Shown: positions 1 to 12,114 of the stretch, in pieces
How positions within the stretch are numbered: the stretch's first letter is position 1
Layout: every line of letters begins with the position of its first letter
Assembly (NCBI RefSeq): GCF_047496725.1
Contig: NC_132975.1
Location: forward strand, 790,001 to 854,000
DNA: 64,000 nt
Source of the DNA: Anoplolepis gracilipes
Lineage: Eukaryota; Arthropoda; Insecta; Hymenoptera; Formicidae
Reading direction: 5' to 3'
The notes under the pieces: model-generated
Told to the model about the DNA's origin: nothing
The model's input: the letters and a program-made list of their open reading frames with translations, nothing else
Databases searched by the model: none
Program-made: the position numbers and the translations under genes

Positions 1-283
1 TAGCCCTGAAGATGCAAATTGTAACGCTTGCGAAACATCGGCATAACGCTCTCTCAGCACGCGGCATTCATCCGGAAGTCCTTTCCTCTGAGGATAAATA
101 GTATTATTGAAACATATCATTATTGAATTACCAGTGAATATTGAAACTATGTGTAGTTTTATACCCTTATTAATCGGGTTTAATCCCTGAACTCTAATAC
201 TGGAATAAGCGCCAGCAACACTATCGCGACAGAGAGAGATAGCTGTTGTACAGTCATCAAAAAATTTGTAAAATAACTTACGG
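1..283 (-). CDS. Exon-like ORF, partial, unknown protein
   Basis: Read on the minus strand this stretch stays open for about 90 codons and runs off the left edge. It begins just after an AG dinucleotide (284-285) that could be a splice acceptor, and an in-frame stop lies a few codons upstream, so the frame is bounded there. The translation has ordinary mixed composition, including YSSIRVQGLNPINKG, CFNNTIYPQRKGLP and RERYADVSQALQFA, unlike low-complexity shadow frames. I do not recognise the family. A short inverted, diverged echo of part of it lies at about 446-500 on the plus strand, so it may belong to a repeat rather than a host gene. Confidence 0.4.
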
Positions 284-1168
284 CTTAAAAACTTTTAAAA
301 AAGTTAATGTAAACATTTATTTTTTATTAGATACCAAGTTGAAACAAGGGAAATTGAGCAAGCGCAGAAAGTACGAGGAAAAAAGACAATAATAGAATAG
401 ATATTATACTCTCTCTCTCGGCTCGTTTTCAAACAAAGATTTGGATAGCTGGCACCTATTCCAGTATTATTAGAATTGAGTAGGTTTAATAATATTCGTA
501 ATTCTAAGACTGGTCAATCATAATTATTTCTAGTGTTTTTTGTTATCTAAATGAAGTTATCTAGATAATCATTTAGATGAAACAATTGCTTTATCTTATT
601 TTCATCTAGATAATTATGGAATATATTTATATCTACATCTACATCTATATTTATATCTATAGATAGTAAAATGGATTATCTGCTTTAAATTATTTAAGTT
701 AATTCTACAATCAACAAAACTTAGTCCTTAGTAAGCACTTTATGAACTTTGTGACTTTTAAAATGTTTGGTTCTTATTGTTAGATTTATTTCTAAAGGTG
801 ATTTAAATATAAGAGCCAATCATATTAAAAATCACTAAGCACTTATTAAATACTGAGTTTGGCTGAACACAATCAATGCTTCATAAAGTGAATCATTTAG
901 TATATAATATACACTAACTCAGTGGTGTCAGATTTGAAAGCAGCATGCTCTAGTGTTTTGTATTATACGATAATAATGTTTTCATTTTTCTTAATTATAT
1001 TTTTTAAGGCAATGTTATCTTAAAATCTTCTAAATAAGATATTTTATAGATGTTCCATTTATTTATTACACATTGATCAGTATTTAATATAAAACAAAGA
1101 TTAGACAAAAATGTTGTTAGACAAAATCACACATCTTCAAGTATTGTTTCTTACTTTCTTTAAAGCAG
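284..1168. other. AT-rich non-coding stretch
   Basis: No supported gene. It contains an inverted partial echo of the neighbouring ORF (about 446-500, sharing TATTCCAGTATTA) and a short run of TCTACATCTATAT-type repeats near 630-665. Otherwise I see only AT-rich sequence. Confidence 0.6.
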
Positions 1169-1176
1169 CGATTAGA

Positions 1177-1771
1177 GTGGCATTAGTTTGACGATAATAT
1201 TTACCACACTCCCAATTGACTACGTTGATATTGACCACATTGCGATTGACCATAATGATATTGACCACGTTACGATTGATCACGGTCTCGATTGATCATC
1301 GTTTCGATTGACTACCGTCCCGATTGACCACGTTGATATTGACCACATTGCGATTGACCACGATTCCGATTGACCACGGTCCCGATTGATACAAAATAAA
1401 ATTTTCTGGTATGAATATGCGAATAATCGAAAGCGTAAGCAGAATATAATTATAGATCTCGTTATGTGTCCGAAGCACGGGGCGATATGGGTTGGACCTC
1501 CCTTCGCACATAAAGTCGCAAATCCATATGGAACCGTATGATTATAGACCTCATTACGCGTCCGAAGCACAGGGCTGCTTTGTGTGAAAAGTAGCAAACC
1601 TATGTGGAACCGTATAATTGCACATTCGAAACTACAATCTTATGGTCAATCGGAACCGAGATCAATATCAATGTGGTCAATTGGGACTGTGGTCAATCGC
1701 AACGTGATCAATATCAATGTAGTCAATCGAGACCGTGGTCAATATTACCGTGGCCAAACGGGACATTCTCG
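1177..1771. mobile_element. Non-autonomous transposon with 8-bp target duplication and arrays of 15-16-bp subrepeats
   Basis: The element is flanked by the direct repeat CGATTAGA (1169-1176 and 1772-1779), an 8-bp target duplication as made by hAT-type or P-type transposases. Just inside the left end, 1201-1392 holds about twelve tandem 15-16-bp units with the core ATTGACCACGTT. The same unit recurs in inverted orientation at 1643-1765. The middle (about 1456-1625) holds two diverged direct copies of a roughly 90-bp block containing GTCCGAAGCAC. There is no transposase. The right end (GTCCCGTTTGGCCACGG on the minus strand) matches the left end of the small insertion at 45221-45363, so they are probably one family. 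Confidence 0.7.
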
Positions 1772-1996
1772 CGATTAGATACTTAACGACATCGACGAGA
1801 TATTTGACTTGATTAAAGTAAGAGCAGAATATATAAAGATGTCTCTTTGTCATATAATTTCTCTACCAATTTTTAGAAAAACTATATATGTCGAGTTATA
1901 CAAAGTCTATAGACGTAATTGTAGAAAAATGGAATTATGAGTTATAGATTTTCATTGTATACATAGATTCTTTGTATTCATTGTTTAATGTTTCAG

Positions 1997-2399
1997 GTTA
2001 TATGGCGCAAGATTTTCGAAAAAGGATATCTTCTGCGCGCATCTACAAGATGCTACAATAATAATAGTAGCATTACTTGCCATGATGAAATATGTTTACG
2101 ATATAATCGTGAATAATTCATATCAATTGATATGTTATTTCCTGCAATCCTGGTATTCGATAGTCTGCCTACTATTTATGGATGGGTTATTTATCCATTA
2201 TGTCAACGATATATATTTAAGGTTTCATGAATTAAACAAGATTGCGATACAACATCCGAGAGAAAATCTATCAATTTCTTATGTTAACTTTATAGCGAAT
2301 TTGAACATAATACAATGTAATAAATATAATTATACTGTAATCACCAAAATCCGTTTAATTCAGCATATTCATCATACATTATATATTTTGGCAACAAAG
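1997..2399 (+). CDS. Gustatory receptor exon (transmembrane region and intracellular loop)
   Basis: The exon begins after a TTTCAG acceptor (1991-1996) and stays open to AAG|GTATTG (donor at 2400). It ends in phase 0. The product has hydrophobic segments followed by LRFHELNKIA and KIRLIQHIHHTLYILATK, the pattern of the loop after a membrane segment in insect gustatory receptors (odorant-like seven-transmembrane ligand-gated channels of taste neurons). It joins in frame to the exon at 14094. An ATG lies at 2082, but it is internal to the open exon. No N-terminal exon was found upstream. Family assignment is by motif recognition only. Confidence 0.65.
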
Positions 2400-2500
2400 G
2401 TATTGACACACATAATTATATATACATATACTATCTGCAATTTATTTATTATATTGTAACTTAAATATAGATATAATCTAATGATCAAACGAACTTATTA

Positions 2501-3870
2501 ACAAGGAAAGAGTTGGAAGTGTCCCCCTCCGATTTTAATGAGCTTTGAATATGTTATAGTCTAGATCAAAATAGGAGACACGTATTTTTTTATATGTGCT
2601 CTTACGGCTGTTAAGGGGGTGAAACACCCTCTTGAAAAAAATCGGTTTTTATATTTCTGCGAATACCGTCGAAACGGTAAGAGATATAAAAGAAAGTTTT
2701 ATGGCTTTTAATGTACTTTAAAACAGCATAATCAGAATTTTGGAAAATGTCATTTTTCGAAATCCCGGCTGTAGTTCCGAAAGAGGAACCTCTCCGATTG
2801 TGATGAGTTTTTGTAGGTGATATTATGATATCTAGAGATTATTTATCAAGATTCTACCTTCGGATTATTTAATTTTATTGATATTAAGCTAAAAACTATA
2901 ATATATAAACAAAGCGTACCACTCTATTTCAGATATTACGACTATTTTGGGAGAGAGAAAGTCTAATCTATTGCTAATAAGTACTTTGGATGCGAAATAA
3001 TGTCTATGATTGTACAATTTCACATGGGTTAACGAAGTTTAACTTATATCGCAATATTTTACTTTAAAATTTCCATGCAGTACTGTCAGCTTTGGTAGTT
3101 TTCATGCCGTCGTCTTGCAACTGTCCACGCGAAGTGAGGTGGACGGGGTGGGTGCAGGAGGGAGGCCGGAAGCCCCCCTTACACCCCCCCGTGTGTGTGT
3201 TATGAAAATATTAAAAATATGTATCATTAATAAAAATTAATATCAAGTAGTTCATTCAACAGAAAATTGCATGTTAAATAAATAAATTTGCAACCATTTA
3301 TACATTTCATTTCTATGGTGGTTTTGTTAATTGGTATTGAAAAAAATGATTTTTCACAGCAGTAGCAATTATAGATATTTACCGAAGTATAATAGATTTT
3401 GCTTCGTAACACAGGTTGGGTTGGGTTAGTTTTTTGGCGAGGAGGGGGTGCAGGAGGAGGGGTTCCGCCCCTCTCCCGCCCACGCATTCACTGTAAAGTC
3501 ATTATACATTGTTAAATATTACTTCACTTTTGACAAGAACGAAAAATTACATCTCATTTTTCAAACTTTTTTTGTTAATAATTTTTTAATAAACAACGAG
3601 CGCCGGCTAAAACCTTCAGACCCTTACTTAGGGTCATGAGCTTGATAATATATATCAAGATTATTGACATCGAGAGGTGGTCCCTTATTCTAAATAATTA
3701 TCTAGGTTTTTTATTTGTATTTTTTTAACTTTTGAAAACCCAGTGAAACCTTGACAGATTATCTTAATATGATTCCTTGAAACTACTTGTAAAAGTTCAT
3801 CAAAATCGGAGAAGTTCCCCTTTCGGAACAACATCCTTCAATTTTTGAACACTTCCAACCTTTTCCTTGT
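2501..3870. mobile_element. Non-autonomous DNA element with terminal inverted repeats
   Basis: The left end ACAAGGAAAGAGTTGGAAGT is matched in inverted orientation by the right end CTTCCAACCTTTTCCTTGT, giving termini of about 23 bp. Further inside, sequence about pressing frames (CTCCGATTTTAATGAG) recurs inverted near 3800. The interior has two GC-rich patches (3100-3200 and 3420-3490) that are partly inverted copies of each other (GGGTGCAGGAGG). There is no convincing ORF. Target duplication is not clear. Confidence 0.55.
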
Positions 3871-3929
3871 AAGTGAAGTTCAATCCTGAATATGGCGGGG
3901 GATCTCATCCGGATGAATTAATGTGTAGT

Positions 3930-4090
3930 GGTGCTTCTGTGCAAGTGGCCTTTACTTGGACACAGTTTAATTAAACACGTTGCAATTGGACACGGTTCAA
4001 ATAGACACGATATTTTGCGTACGGTTTAATTGAACACGGTGCAGTTGCCCGAAGCGTCAGTTTGACAAAATGGCCTTCGCAACGCCTCGG
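3930..4090. repeat. Short degenerate subrepeats (GGACACGGTT type)
   Basis: Irregular units of roughly 15-17 bases, such as GGACACAGTTTAATTA and AACACGTTGCAATT, followed by an inverted unit CGGTTTAATTGAACACGG. The layout resembles the subterminal arrays of the element at 1177-1771, but the unit differs and no clean ends are seen. Confidence 0.35.
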
Positions 4091-4509
4091 AGTCGATTAT
4101 TGGTCGGTCAGTTTATTCTCATTTTCTGTAGACAAATATGTATAGTAAAAATATATATAAACAAATATGTATATTAAAAGTATATACGTATTTAAATATA
4201 TGACAAATAAAAATTATTTCTAATAAATAATATTATATCTACATCAAAATAGTTAAAAAAAATAAAAAAACAAAATAAAAAAAAGGATTGACAGCGTAGC
4301 TTTCAATCGTGGATTTTCTTTATTACTAGTATCGTGCTCACTCAATGCGCTATACGATACTGGTCAATAGCACGTCTTTTTTTATGTTTTACTACGTATA
4401 CTATCGATCGTTTTAAATTTCAAATATAAAAAATATTACTTATAAGATGCATTGGACGAAACGCTCGGACACAGATCAATTTATTTTCGATCTAGATTAA
4501 GTACGTGCA

Positions 4510-5540
4510 AGGAAATCAAAATCGGTGATTAGTCAGCCGCGACCTCTCCTTGTCAGCCACTAAAAATTTTCTCGAAGGTTTGGCCGAATGCGCATTTTCG
4601 CTGAGTAGGAGCCCTTTGCTTGTGTCAGTGCTAAGAATTTTTTTCTCTCGAAATTCTTGGTGCATAGAGGGCCATAACGTACCGTCAGATAGACCGAGAC
4701 GAGTGAATCGATCATTTTCGCAAAATTTTAAATCGAGCAGTGTGATTTTGAGGAAAAATCTAATACCATTTTGAAAAGTTTCTTCCTGTGCAATTGTGAT
4801 AGACTGTTCCGACTCAAAAATGAATCCCAAATATTTTCTTTACGTCTCCGTTTTACGGTTCCAGTTCGAATTTATCAAAATTAATTATGAAACCCAGCGA
4901 TGATAATAGGTTAGGTTGATATCGGTTTGTACGTTAGCCCGACAGTCGTTTCTTGATGAGCTTAGAAAGAGAAAATCGTCTAGATAAAGAATTGATTCAA
5001 AACTTTTTTCATGAAGAAGAAATGTACTCAACACAGGATCTTGGTAAAGATAAAGGGCCTTGTAAAGAGTAGTGAGTGTGAATTCGTAGGTTATTTTTTG
5101 CCACTGAAACCCGAGAAATTTTCTGTGCAAAGGATGAATTGGAATCAATAAGTATGCATCCTTTATGTCTAACGTAGCTATTTTCATGTTAGGAAACATT
5201 AAAGTCCTCCAGTTCTCTAATTTGAAGTGGGGAGGAGGATGTGCGAATTCAGATCCTTCAAGTTCAAGATTGCTCTCGAAGAAAGAACGGGTCCTCTAAG
5301 AAATTTACAGCAGTTTTAGCTCCCTTCCGCAGCAGATGCGCGATTTCCTCGTTGCAGTGCGAGGTTTTTGCCAAGGATAGTTTTGGTTTGTCAAGCTGAG
5401 GTCTTGCTGGGGGAGAGGAGAAAAACAATACCTTGTATCCCCGTATTCCGCTTAGTACTGTTGGATTCGATGTTATTTTTTCCCAATTATGAGTAAAGTC
5501 AGCGATTCGACCCGCTGTTCTTATCTCGATTAGCAACGTC
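4510..5540 (-). pseudogene. DIRS-like reverse transcriptase, decayed
   Basis: Two minus-strand frames match successive parts of a DIRS-type reverse transcriptase. 5264-5536 has the N-terminal region (AGRIADFTHNWEKITSNP, then LRKGAKTAV). 4885-5199 has ATLDIKDAYLLIPIHPLHRK and the catalytic YLDD in ILYLDDFLFL. Below that, 4516-4830 has traces of the following domain, FLKITSFKI in one frame. Frameshifts and stops separate the blocks, so it is inactive. DIRS elements normally use a tyrosine recombinase; none is visible here. The gag-like part lies upstream at 5701-6836. Confidence 0.75.
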
Positions 5541-5700
5541 GGGAAAAAGAGCGGGACCTCCTGGAACGGCTCGTTGTACGACGCGCCCCTGCAAGACGAG
5601 CTGACGAAGAGGTGTGACGTGCAGGGACCCTTGTATTTCCCGCTGATTTTCGAAGCTGGTTCTGCTGCTTTGTTGGTGGATGTCTGATCAGAATCTGTAG

Positions 5701-6836
5701 TTAGGTTTCGTTATTACCGAGATTGATTTTCGATGATGAGCTATCTTCTCGCAGCCCTGAGCCGCCTTCAAACTTCTCGTCAAATGAGCTTCCAAAGAGC
5801 CACTTATCGATGGGGACGTTATCCATTACGTTCTTCCCGGTCAGACTAAGTAACGGCTTTATATAAGCGCGACGAGTTAATGAAAGCCGATGCTGATGAT
5901 CTGCGAGCAAGTGGAAACCAGTTGTTCTTAAAACTGGAAGAGCCTGTTCGTCCAGGAGCCCGCTTCCCTCGGGTCCCAGTAGTTCAGAAATGGTCGATCC
6001 AATGGCGTTCAAGGACGCCGTGATTTGAGTCTGTGACTAGGGTTGGTACTTGTCGCGTTTTATTGCCGAAATTGATACGTTCAAAGCTGAGATGAGAATG
6101 TTTAATTTTTGGGGACTCAGAATAATGAGGTTGTCTCTTATCTCGTATTGTTTTAATAATTGGGCTCGCCGTCATCCCCTAATCCGGAAGAGACGGTAGT
6201 TTAGACGAAATTGAATATGCCGCCTCACGAGAAATCGGTTGTTGGTTTCGCCGACGAGTTGAAGAGTTCGTCAATCATTGAGGTGTTACTCACCGTTGTT
6301 TTTCTATGATTGGATATTAACTGTTCTGTGGAGAGTACCGAATGGTTTATATCTTCTTCAGGAAAATCTGAAAATTATAATTCAGTCGTGCCGAGAAGGA
6401 CGAAGTCGGTTATGCCCCCTCTTTGCTAGCCATCCGACAAAAGTCGAAGATGGGGGTCGATGAAAAAATGTACCTGGTTCAGAACTCCGGAGAACCGTCT
6501 CCTCTTCTATTTCTGAATTCGTAACCGAAGCTCGTGTTGGATCGGGCCCGTCTTCTTCGAGCGTCCTCACTTCAATGAACGCGAGGCGATCTTCTTGACG
6601 CGCAAGCTTCTCGAGGATTTGTGCGAGAACTTTGTTGGTTTGCACATTGTCAAAGGAGCCATCATATGAACTGCGTATCCTTTGGTGAGAGTCACGACGA
6701 AACGGCGGTAAAATGTCTCGCCAGATTCGGATCGAGATTTTTCCCTCCTGTCGCTGGATCGTCGTTCGTGAGATCGTTTTCGGCGATATGAAGATCTCGA
6801 GTGGTCTCTATGCTTACTCTTACCCATTTTTACCAT
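5701..6836 (-). pseudogene. DIRS-like gag region, decayed
   Basis: Reading from a start at 6836 on the minus strand, the frame opens with an Arg/Ser-rich stretch (MGKSKHRDHSRSSYRRKRS) typical of the basic N-terminus of gag in DIRS-like elements. Broken frames follow: 6382-6645 (coiled-coil-like, QTNKVLAQILEKLARQE), 5984-6175, and 5701-6012 with LLADHQHRLSLTRRAYIKP and DKWLFGSSFDEK, which resembles the capsid region of this group. The order leads straight into the reverse transcriptase at 5540-4510. Frameshifts break the product. Confidence 0.6.
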
Positions 6837-6839
6837 AAA

Positions 6840-8171
6840 TTTGAGAAATTTTATCGAAAAAACACCAATGCGTATTGCTGTTGCGCGCAACAAAAACACA
6901 ATGAGGGAGAAACACGGCGGTGTGGCGGTAGGGATCGCGCCCCTCGGAGCGAGATTTTTAAATCTAAACTGTGTTGCGGATGCGTGCACAGAAGTACCAC
7001 AGAAGCTACATATTAATTTATCCGGCCAAACGCTCGGCATAACTAGTAATTATATTGTATAATATACATAGATATATGAATATAGAGATGCAGCATAATT
7101 CCTACTCGAGAGAAGAGGAGTAAAGACTATATATAAATTATATATTGTTATATAGACTTCTCAAATATTGCTTATGAAATATAATTTGAAAAACATGTAA
7201 AAGTAACTCATTTTGCACATGCGCATTACGTCATACAATCTTTTTTCTTTCAATCTTGCGACTTGCGCTAAGGATAAATATCGAGCGCTCTTCTATGCGC
7301 TTCGTGTATATGTGTATGTATATGTTTACACAAAACGAACTACCTTATACATATAGTTTTTGCACATAAGAAATGAAGGCACCTTATACATATCAAATTA
7401 GCAGTTTAGTAATATATAGAAGTCTGTGAATTGAAACTGCTTTCGCGGAGCAAGAAACTTCGGTCACATGATACTTTGGTGCCACATTGGTGATTCGTTC
7501 TAACAATGCATAAACTTTAAAGATAAACCATGTAAAGTTACAAAATTATAAATGTAAAACAGGATATTTTGAATAAAACAGAAAAACAGGATGTTTTATT
7601 TATAAACCAACATACTGAAATATTATTGATGTATATAAATACATCTAGATGTCAAATGACAGAACTAAATAGTTAAAAGTTAAAATCTGTAAGTATAAAA
7701 AAATCTTTAAAATTTATGTAATAAATATATAAATATATAAATATAAACTCTTTACAACAATTAGAGGAACACCTAAATTTTCTTGAAAAAAGGCAAAATT
7801 CAATCAACTGTAACTTCGTTAAAAATGAATGAAATTTAAATTTAAAAAAGCATTTTAAATGTTGAAATCTCTATTTTTGAAAGCTTCCCGTTATTTTTAT
7901 GTTTCTCGGAATTTGATAATTTTTACATGCAGAAAACTACGAGTTGGACTAAATGCAAAATTTTTTTCTCACTTTGTCGGCCTGTATGATGGATAATAAG
8001 ACCCGCTAAACATGGCTTGCGAAGCATGCATTTGTGATGGTCGATAGACTTCTACATTTTCGCTGATAATTTTCTGTGCACTATCAAGTTTGCAGAAAAA
8101 TTATTTTCTTTTTTAACATTTTTTAAAACTCTAATTGTACAGTTTTAAAGTACATTAAAAATTATGGATAA
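6840..8171. other. AT-rich non-coding stretch
   Basis: No gene supported. 7240-7270 contains ACTTGCGCTAAGGAT, which also occurs in the arms of the palindrome at 37706-38774, so at least part is repeat debris. The rest is AT-rich with short A/T runs. Confidence 0.55.
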
Positions 8172-9392
8172 ACTTCCGAATAGGACATATGTCCGATTTT
8201 TTTGAAACTACGTATACTTACGTATTTTGACGTGCTGATTACGAATATGAGAATGAAAATTGGCACAAATTTCATTTTCATGGTGAAAACCATTTAAAAA
8301 TTGTTAAAAATTGGCGTCTATTTTATTAAATACTGGAAATTTAAAAAAATGTTTTAAACAAAAGTTGTAGATCTCTTCGAAATATGCATTTTATGTCATA
8401 TTCATTTTTTTATTTACTATACAAGTGATAGTTTTCGAGAAAATCAAAGTTAAAGATGGATCTCAAACCAATTGCTGTGTAGGTGAAAAAATGTATACGT
8501 GAATACATTCAGTTCCGCCCCCATGCGGGGGGGCTCTACTTTCAATTGCGAAATATAGGTGCGAAAGAATATGTACAGACGTACATACATAGTCCCGTTA
8601 TACGTAAAAAAATATTGGAGGTACACGCAACAACAAAAAAATCAGAGGTATAGAAGCTTTTCGAAAGTACAGCTCGTGCTTTTGTACTCAGCAGTGCAAC
8701 GTATTGTTACATGAGTTATTTATTGTTAGTGTACCTTACTATAGTATATATAGTATTTTCATTCAGTATTCAGCGATATAACTCATAGCTGTTTAATTCG
8801 ATATTGTATACGCGTAATCATTAAAACGCCACCATTGTGACCTTACACACGCACGCACGCACGCACGGTGATGCAAGAAGGGGGCCTTCGCACCCGCTCC
8901 GTTCACCTCGCTTCGCATGGAAAGTTGCAAACCCATGTGGACCCTCGCTTTGCATAGAAAAGTGTATGCGTGGAAACAGTGAGTTCGGGGAGCTTCACTA
9001 CCAAAAAAACTAGACAAATAGGTTTGCGTGGAAAGTTGCATATCCATGTAGAATCGTATATGTACTGCAAAGTACATGCTTAGATGGGAGGACAGATATA
9101 AGATTTAGAGTCCATCGTTTTTCTCGAAAACTATCACTCGTACGGTAAAAATGAATAGGATATAAAATGCATATTTCGAAGAGATCTACAACTTTTGTTT
9201 AAAACATTATTTGAATTTTCCAGTATTTAATAAAATAAATGTAAAAAACGCCAATTTTTGACGATTTTTTATGATTTTCACCATGAAAATGAAATTTGCG
9301 CCAATTTTCACTATCATATTCGTAATCAGCACGTCAAAATACGTAAGTATATGTAGTTTAAAAAAAATCGGACATATGTCCTATTCGGAAGT
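8172..9392. mobile_element. MITE with about 300-bp inverted arms
   Basis: 8172-8465 and 9105-9392 are inverted copies: the outer ends read ACTTCCGAATAGGACATATG and, inverted, CATATGTCCTATTCGGAAGT. The spacer (8470-9100) is unrelated to the arms. It holds CA-rich repeats and two diverged copies of a block with TGGAAAGTTGCA, related to the middle of the element at 1177-1771. There is no transposase. Target duplication is not clear. Confidence 0.7.
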
Positions 9393-9919
9393 ACACCTAA
9401 AATCATAAAACTTTTATTTGAAACTGATATGTTTTTCAAGATAAGTGAAGAACTTGGTATTTTATAATCGCGGGATTAGGCCCTGAGAGGCGCGTTTCAT
9501 GAAAGGTAAGATACGTGACTGCTTTAGACGACGATTTCCTTTTGACTCGTATCTTGGCATGAATCCGCATAAACAGTAGCGATCATCAAAACAATCACGA
9601 ACGGCGGGATATTTTATTTTTCTATTATTCCTAAGAACGTGCGCAGTTCGAACATACATATCAGAAATTTTTTTGTATCTCTTACTTTTCGACAGAATTC
9701 GTATTCAGAAATATAAAAATCGATTTTTTCAAGAAGTAATTTTACTCCCTCAAACCATATGGCACAAACAAAAAATAGTTTTATGTTACAGATGAACTAC
9801 TGTATTTGCATACAATGTTTCAAAATTTTCTGAATTTCCGCTTGTCTAATCTTCCTTGTTAGCCAAATGCGTTCAAACAAATAAAATTTTAAAAGAAATA
9901 TTTTGAAGAGTATATTTAG
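9393..9919. other. Non-coding stretch
   Basis: A 65-codon minus-strand frame (9462-9659) has no recognisable motif, and I treat it as chance. Nothing else is supported. Confidence 0.45.
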
Positions 9920-10780
9920 ATAAATGGCTAAAAAATGAATTAAAAATACCTGAAGAATTACAAACCTATTTTAGGGAAAAATTAGAATTGACAATTGAAA
10001 AAGAATGTCTTATGTGAGGGCATGGAATAATTATATCTATTTTCATAGTCCGTAAGAAGTCTAATATTAAACTACATAACACATATTTAAGAGTTGTAAG
10101 AATGAAAAATATTGTTAGATTTTATGTTTATTGGCCACAAATTGATTCAAATATTGAAAATTTAGTAAAAAAACTGTAATGAATATTTCAATAATCTTAA
10201 CACTCCTAAATCAATCTTGCATACATAGCTAGTCAGATGGCCCGCATCTATTTGCGACACCTGTAATAATAATACAATGATTGTTGTAATTTGTGATGCG
10301 TATTCAAAACGGTTGTATATAAACGAAATAAAAAATATTACTTCATTGGAAACAATCAAAGTATTACACCAATATTTTAGCACGTGGGAAATTCCTTTTT
10401 CTCTAATTACAGACAATGGCATATATTTATGTTCTGAAGAAATATAAATTTTTAAAACAAATGGCACATATATTCAAACACAGACGTATCATCTGGCTAC
10501 AAATGGGGCTGTAGAAAACGCAATAAGAACTTTTAAAAACTTCTTACGAAAATATAAGTCAAAATCAGACTTAAATTTAAATATAAACAAATTCTTGTTA
10601 AAATAGCATCTTCCATTGCACAACAAACCTATCACCGGCTGAACTGCATTTAATACTGAAAGATTCTTGTAGCACTTGATCGTTTGACACCTACATTCCG
10701 AACGAAACTTATTTTTAAAAAATGCAGTCAAACTTAAATAATTATAGAGATTAATATAATTTAATTTCAATTCAACTTAA
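9920..10780 (+). pseudogene. Ty3/gypsy integrase, decayed
   Basis: Plus-strand frames broken by many stops show the integrase order: a pre-integrase segment (EELQTYFREKLELTIEKECL), a zinc-finger-region relic (VRFYVYWPQIDSNIENLVK), then the DDE core with VVICDAYSKRLYI, LITDNGIYLCSEE and ATNGAVENAIRTFKNFLRK. The three acidic residues (in CDAYS, TDNG and AVENA) are still present. No LTR or protease/RT lies next to it, so this is an isolated remnant. Confidence 0.8.
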
Positions 10781-10901
10781 AATAAATGCTCCAATCTTAG
10801 TACATAATTATAAAATAGGAGATAAATATTGTCCAGGCACTATTGTTATTCACTACTTGTTATTCACTTATCTTTAGTTATGTATTCATGGGAGTTATAT
10901 A

Positions 10902-11763
10902 CAAGGTGGACCATTATAATCCATCTAGTCAAATATCTCGAAATTTAAGCCCGGGAGAGAAAAATGTTTCAGACAAAAGTTGTATGGTTTCGAAGGGATC
11001 ATAAGATGGTACCATTGGTTTGACTTTGAAAAGTCATTTGAAGGTCACGTGAAGGTCACTGCAAGTTTTTTAAATGGAACACCCTATATATATTTACATA
11101 TTCTTGTAGCTCATCTCGAGAGCTTTCCAAAACACTTATGACAAAGTATTTTTCATTAAGTATTTTTTGAGTTATAAGGCTTCAAAGTTGCAGTATTTTG
11201 ACATAAAATACAAGATATCTCGTAAAATATTCATTTTTTTATTATCTTATCAGAATAACGAGACGAATCAATTGGCATAATTAAAACACATAATTATATT
11301 AAACTAAAAATCTGAATTTGCAACTAACAGTTACACATTTTTACTTTAACATAATTATGTGTTTTCTTTATACCAATTGATTCGTCTCATTATTCTGTGC
11401 ATAAAAGTATTAGAGTAAGATAATCAAAAAATGAATATTTTACGACATATCTTGTATTTTATGTCAAAATACTGCAACTTTGAAGCCTTATAACTCAAAA
11501 AATACTTAATGAAAAATACTTTGTCATAAGTGTTTTGGAAAGATCTCGAGATGATCTACAAGAATATGTAAAAATATATAGGATGTTCCATGTAAAAAAC
11601 TTGAAGTGACCTTCACGTGACCTTCAAATGACTTTTCAAGGTCAAACCAATGGTACCATCTTATGGCCCCTTCGAAACCATACAACTTTTGTCTGAAACA
11701 TTTTTCTCTCCCGGGCTTAGTTTTCGAGATATTCGACTGGATGGATTAAAATGGTCCACCCTG
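10902..11763. mobile_element. Palindromic MITE, family A, full-length copy
   Basis: The ends read CAAGGTGGACCATTATAAT on the left and, inverted, CAGGGTGGACCATTTTAAT on the right, flanked by TA (10900-10901 and 11764-11765). The arms are close to 400 bp and nearly complementary throughout (for example GTTTCAGACAAAAGTTGTAT in the left arm), so the element can fold into one long hairpin. There is no ORF. Other copies are at 47011-47850 and, split by the 10-kb element, at 50510-50756 plus 60789-60950. A TA target suggests mobilisation by a Tc1/mariner-type transposase; this is inference. Confidence 0.85.
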
Positions 11764-12114
11764 TATTATGGAAGATAAATTTTTATATTAAAATCCAATT
11801 TTATACATAAAATTTGATATCAGTAAAATCAATAGCTTTTCTTATATGTTGTAGCTTATGTCCTGCTGAACAAAAAATGTAATAACTTCAAAGCTAGATA
11901 ATGAACAGTTTATATATTTGACTGGCTCACAACCTTTTACATCTTACTATATATATTATAAAAAACTTGATAGCTTCAAAACAGCTAAAGTATATAAAAT
12001 TATAGCGTTTGAAAAGATCTCAAAAAGAACTACAAAAATATGTAATAAAAAATAGAGATTCCATTAAAAAAATTGAAGATAACCTTTATATGACCTACAA
12101 ACGATTACACAAGG
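11764..12114. mobile_element. Diverged family-A-like MITE, left part
   Basis: 11950-12114 resembles an inner arm of family A (AAGATCTCAAAAAGAACTACA, then GAAGATAACCTTTATATGAC). The matching remainder resumes at 13570-13710 (CAAGGTCAAATCAATGGCAC). The two parts are separated by the family-B element, which therefore inserted into this older copy. Confidence 0.55.
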
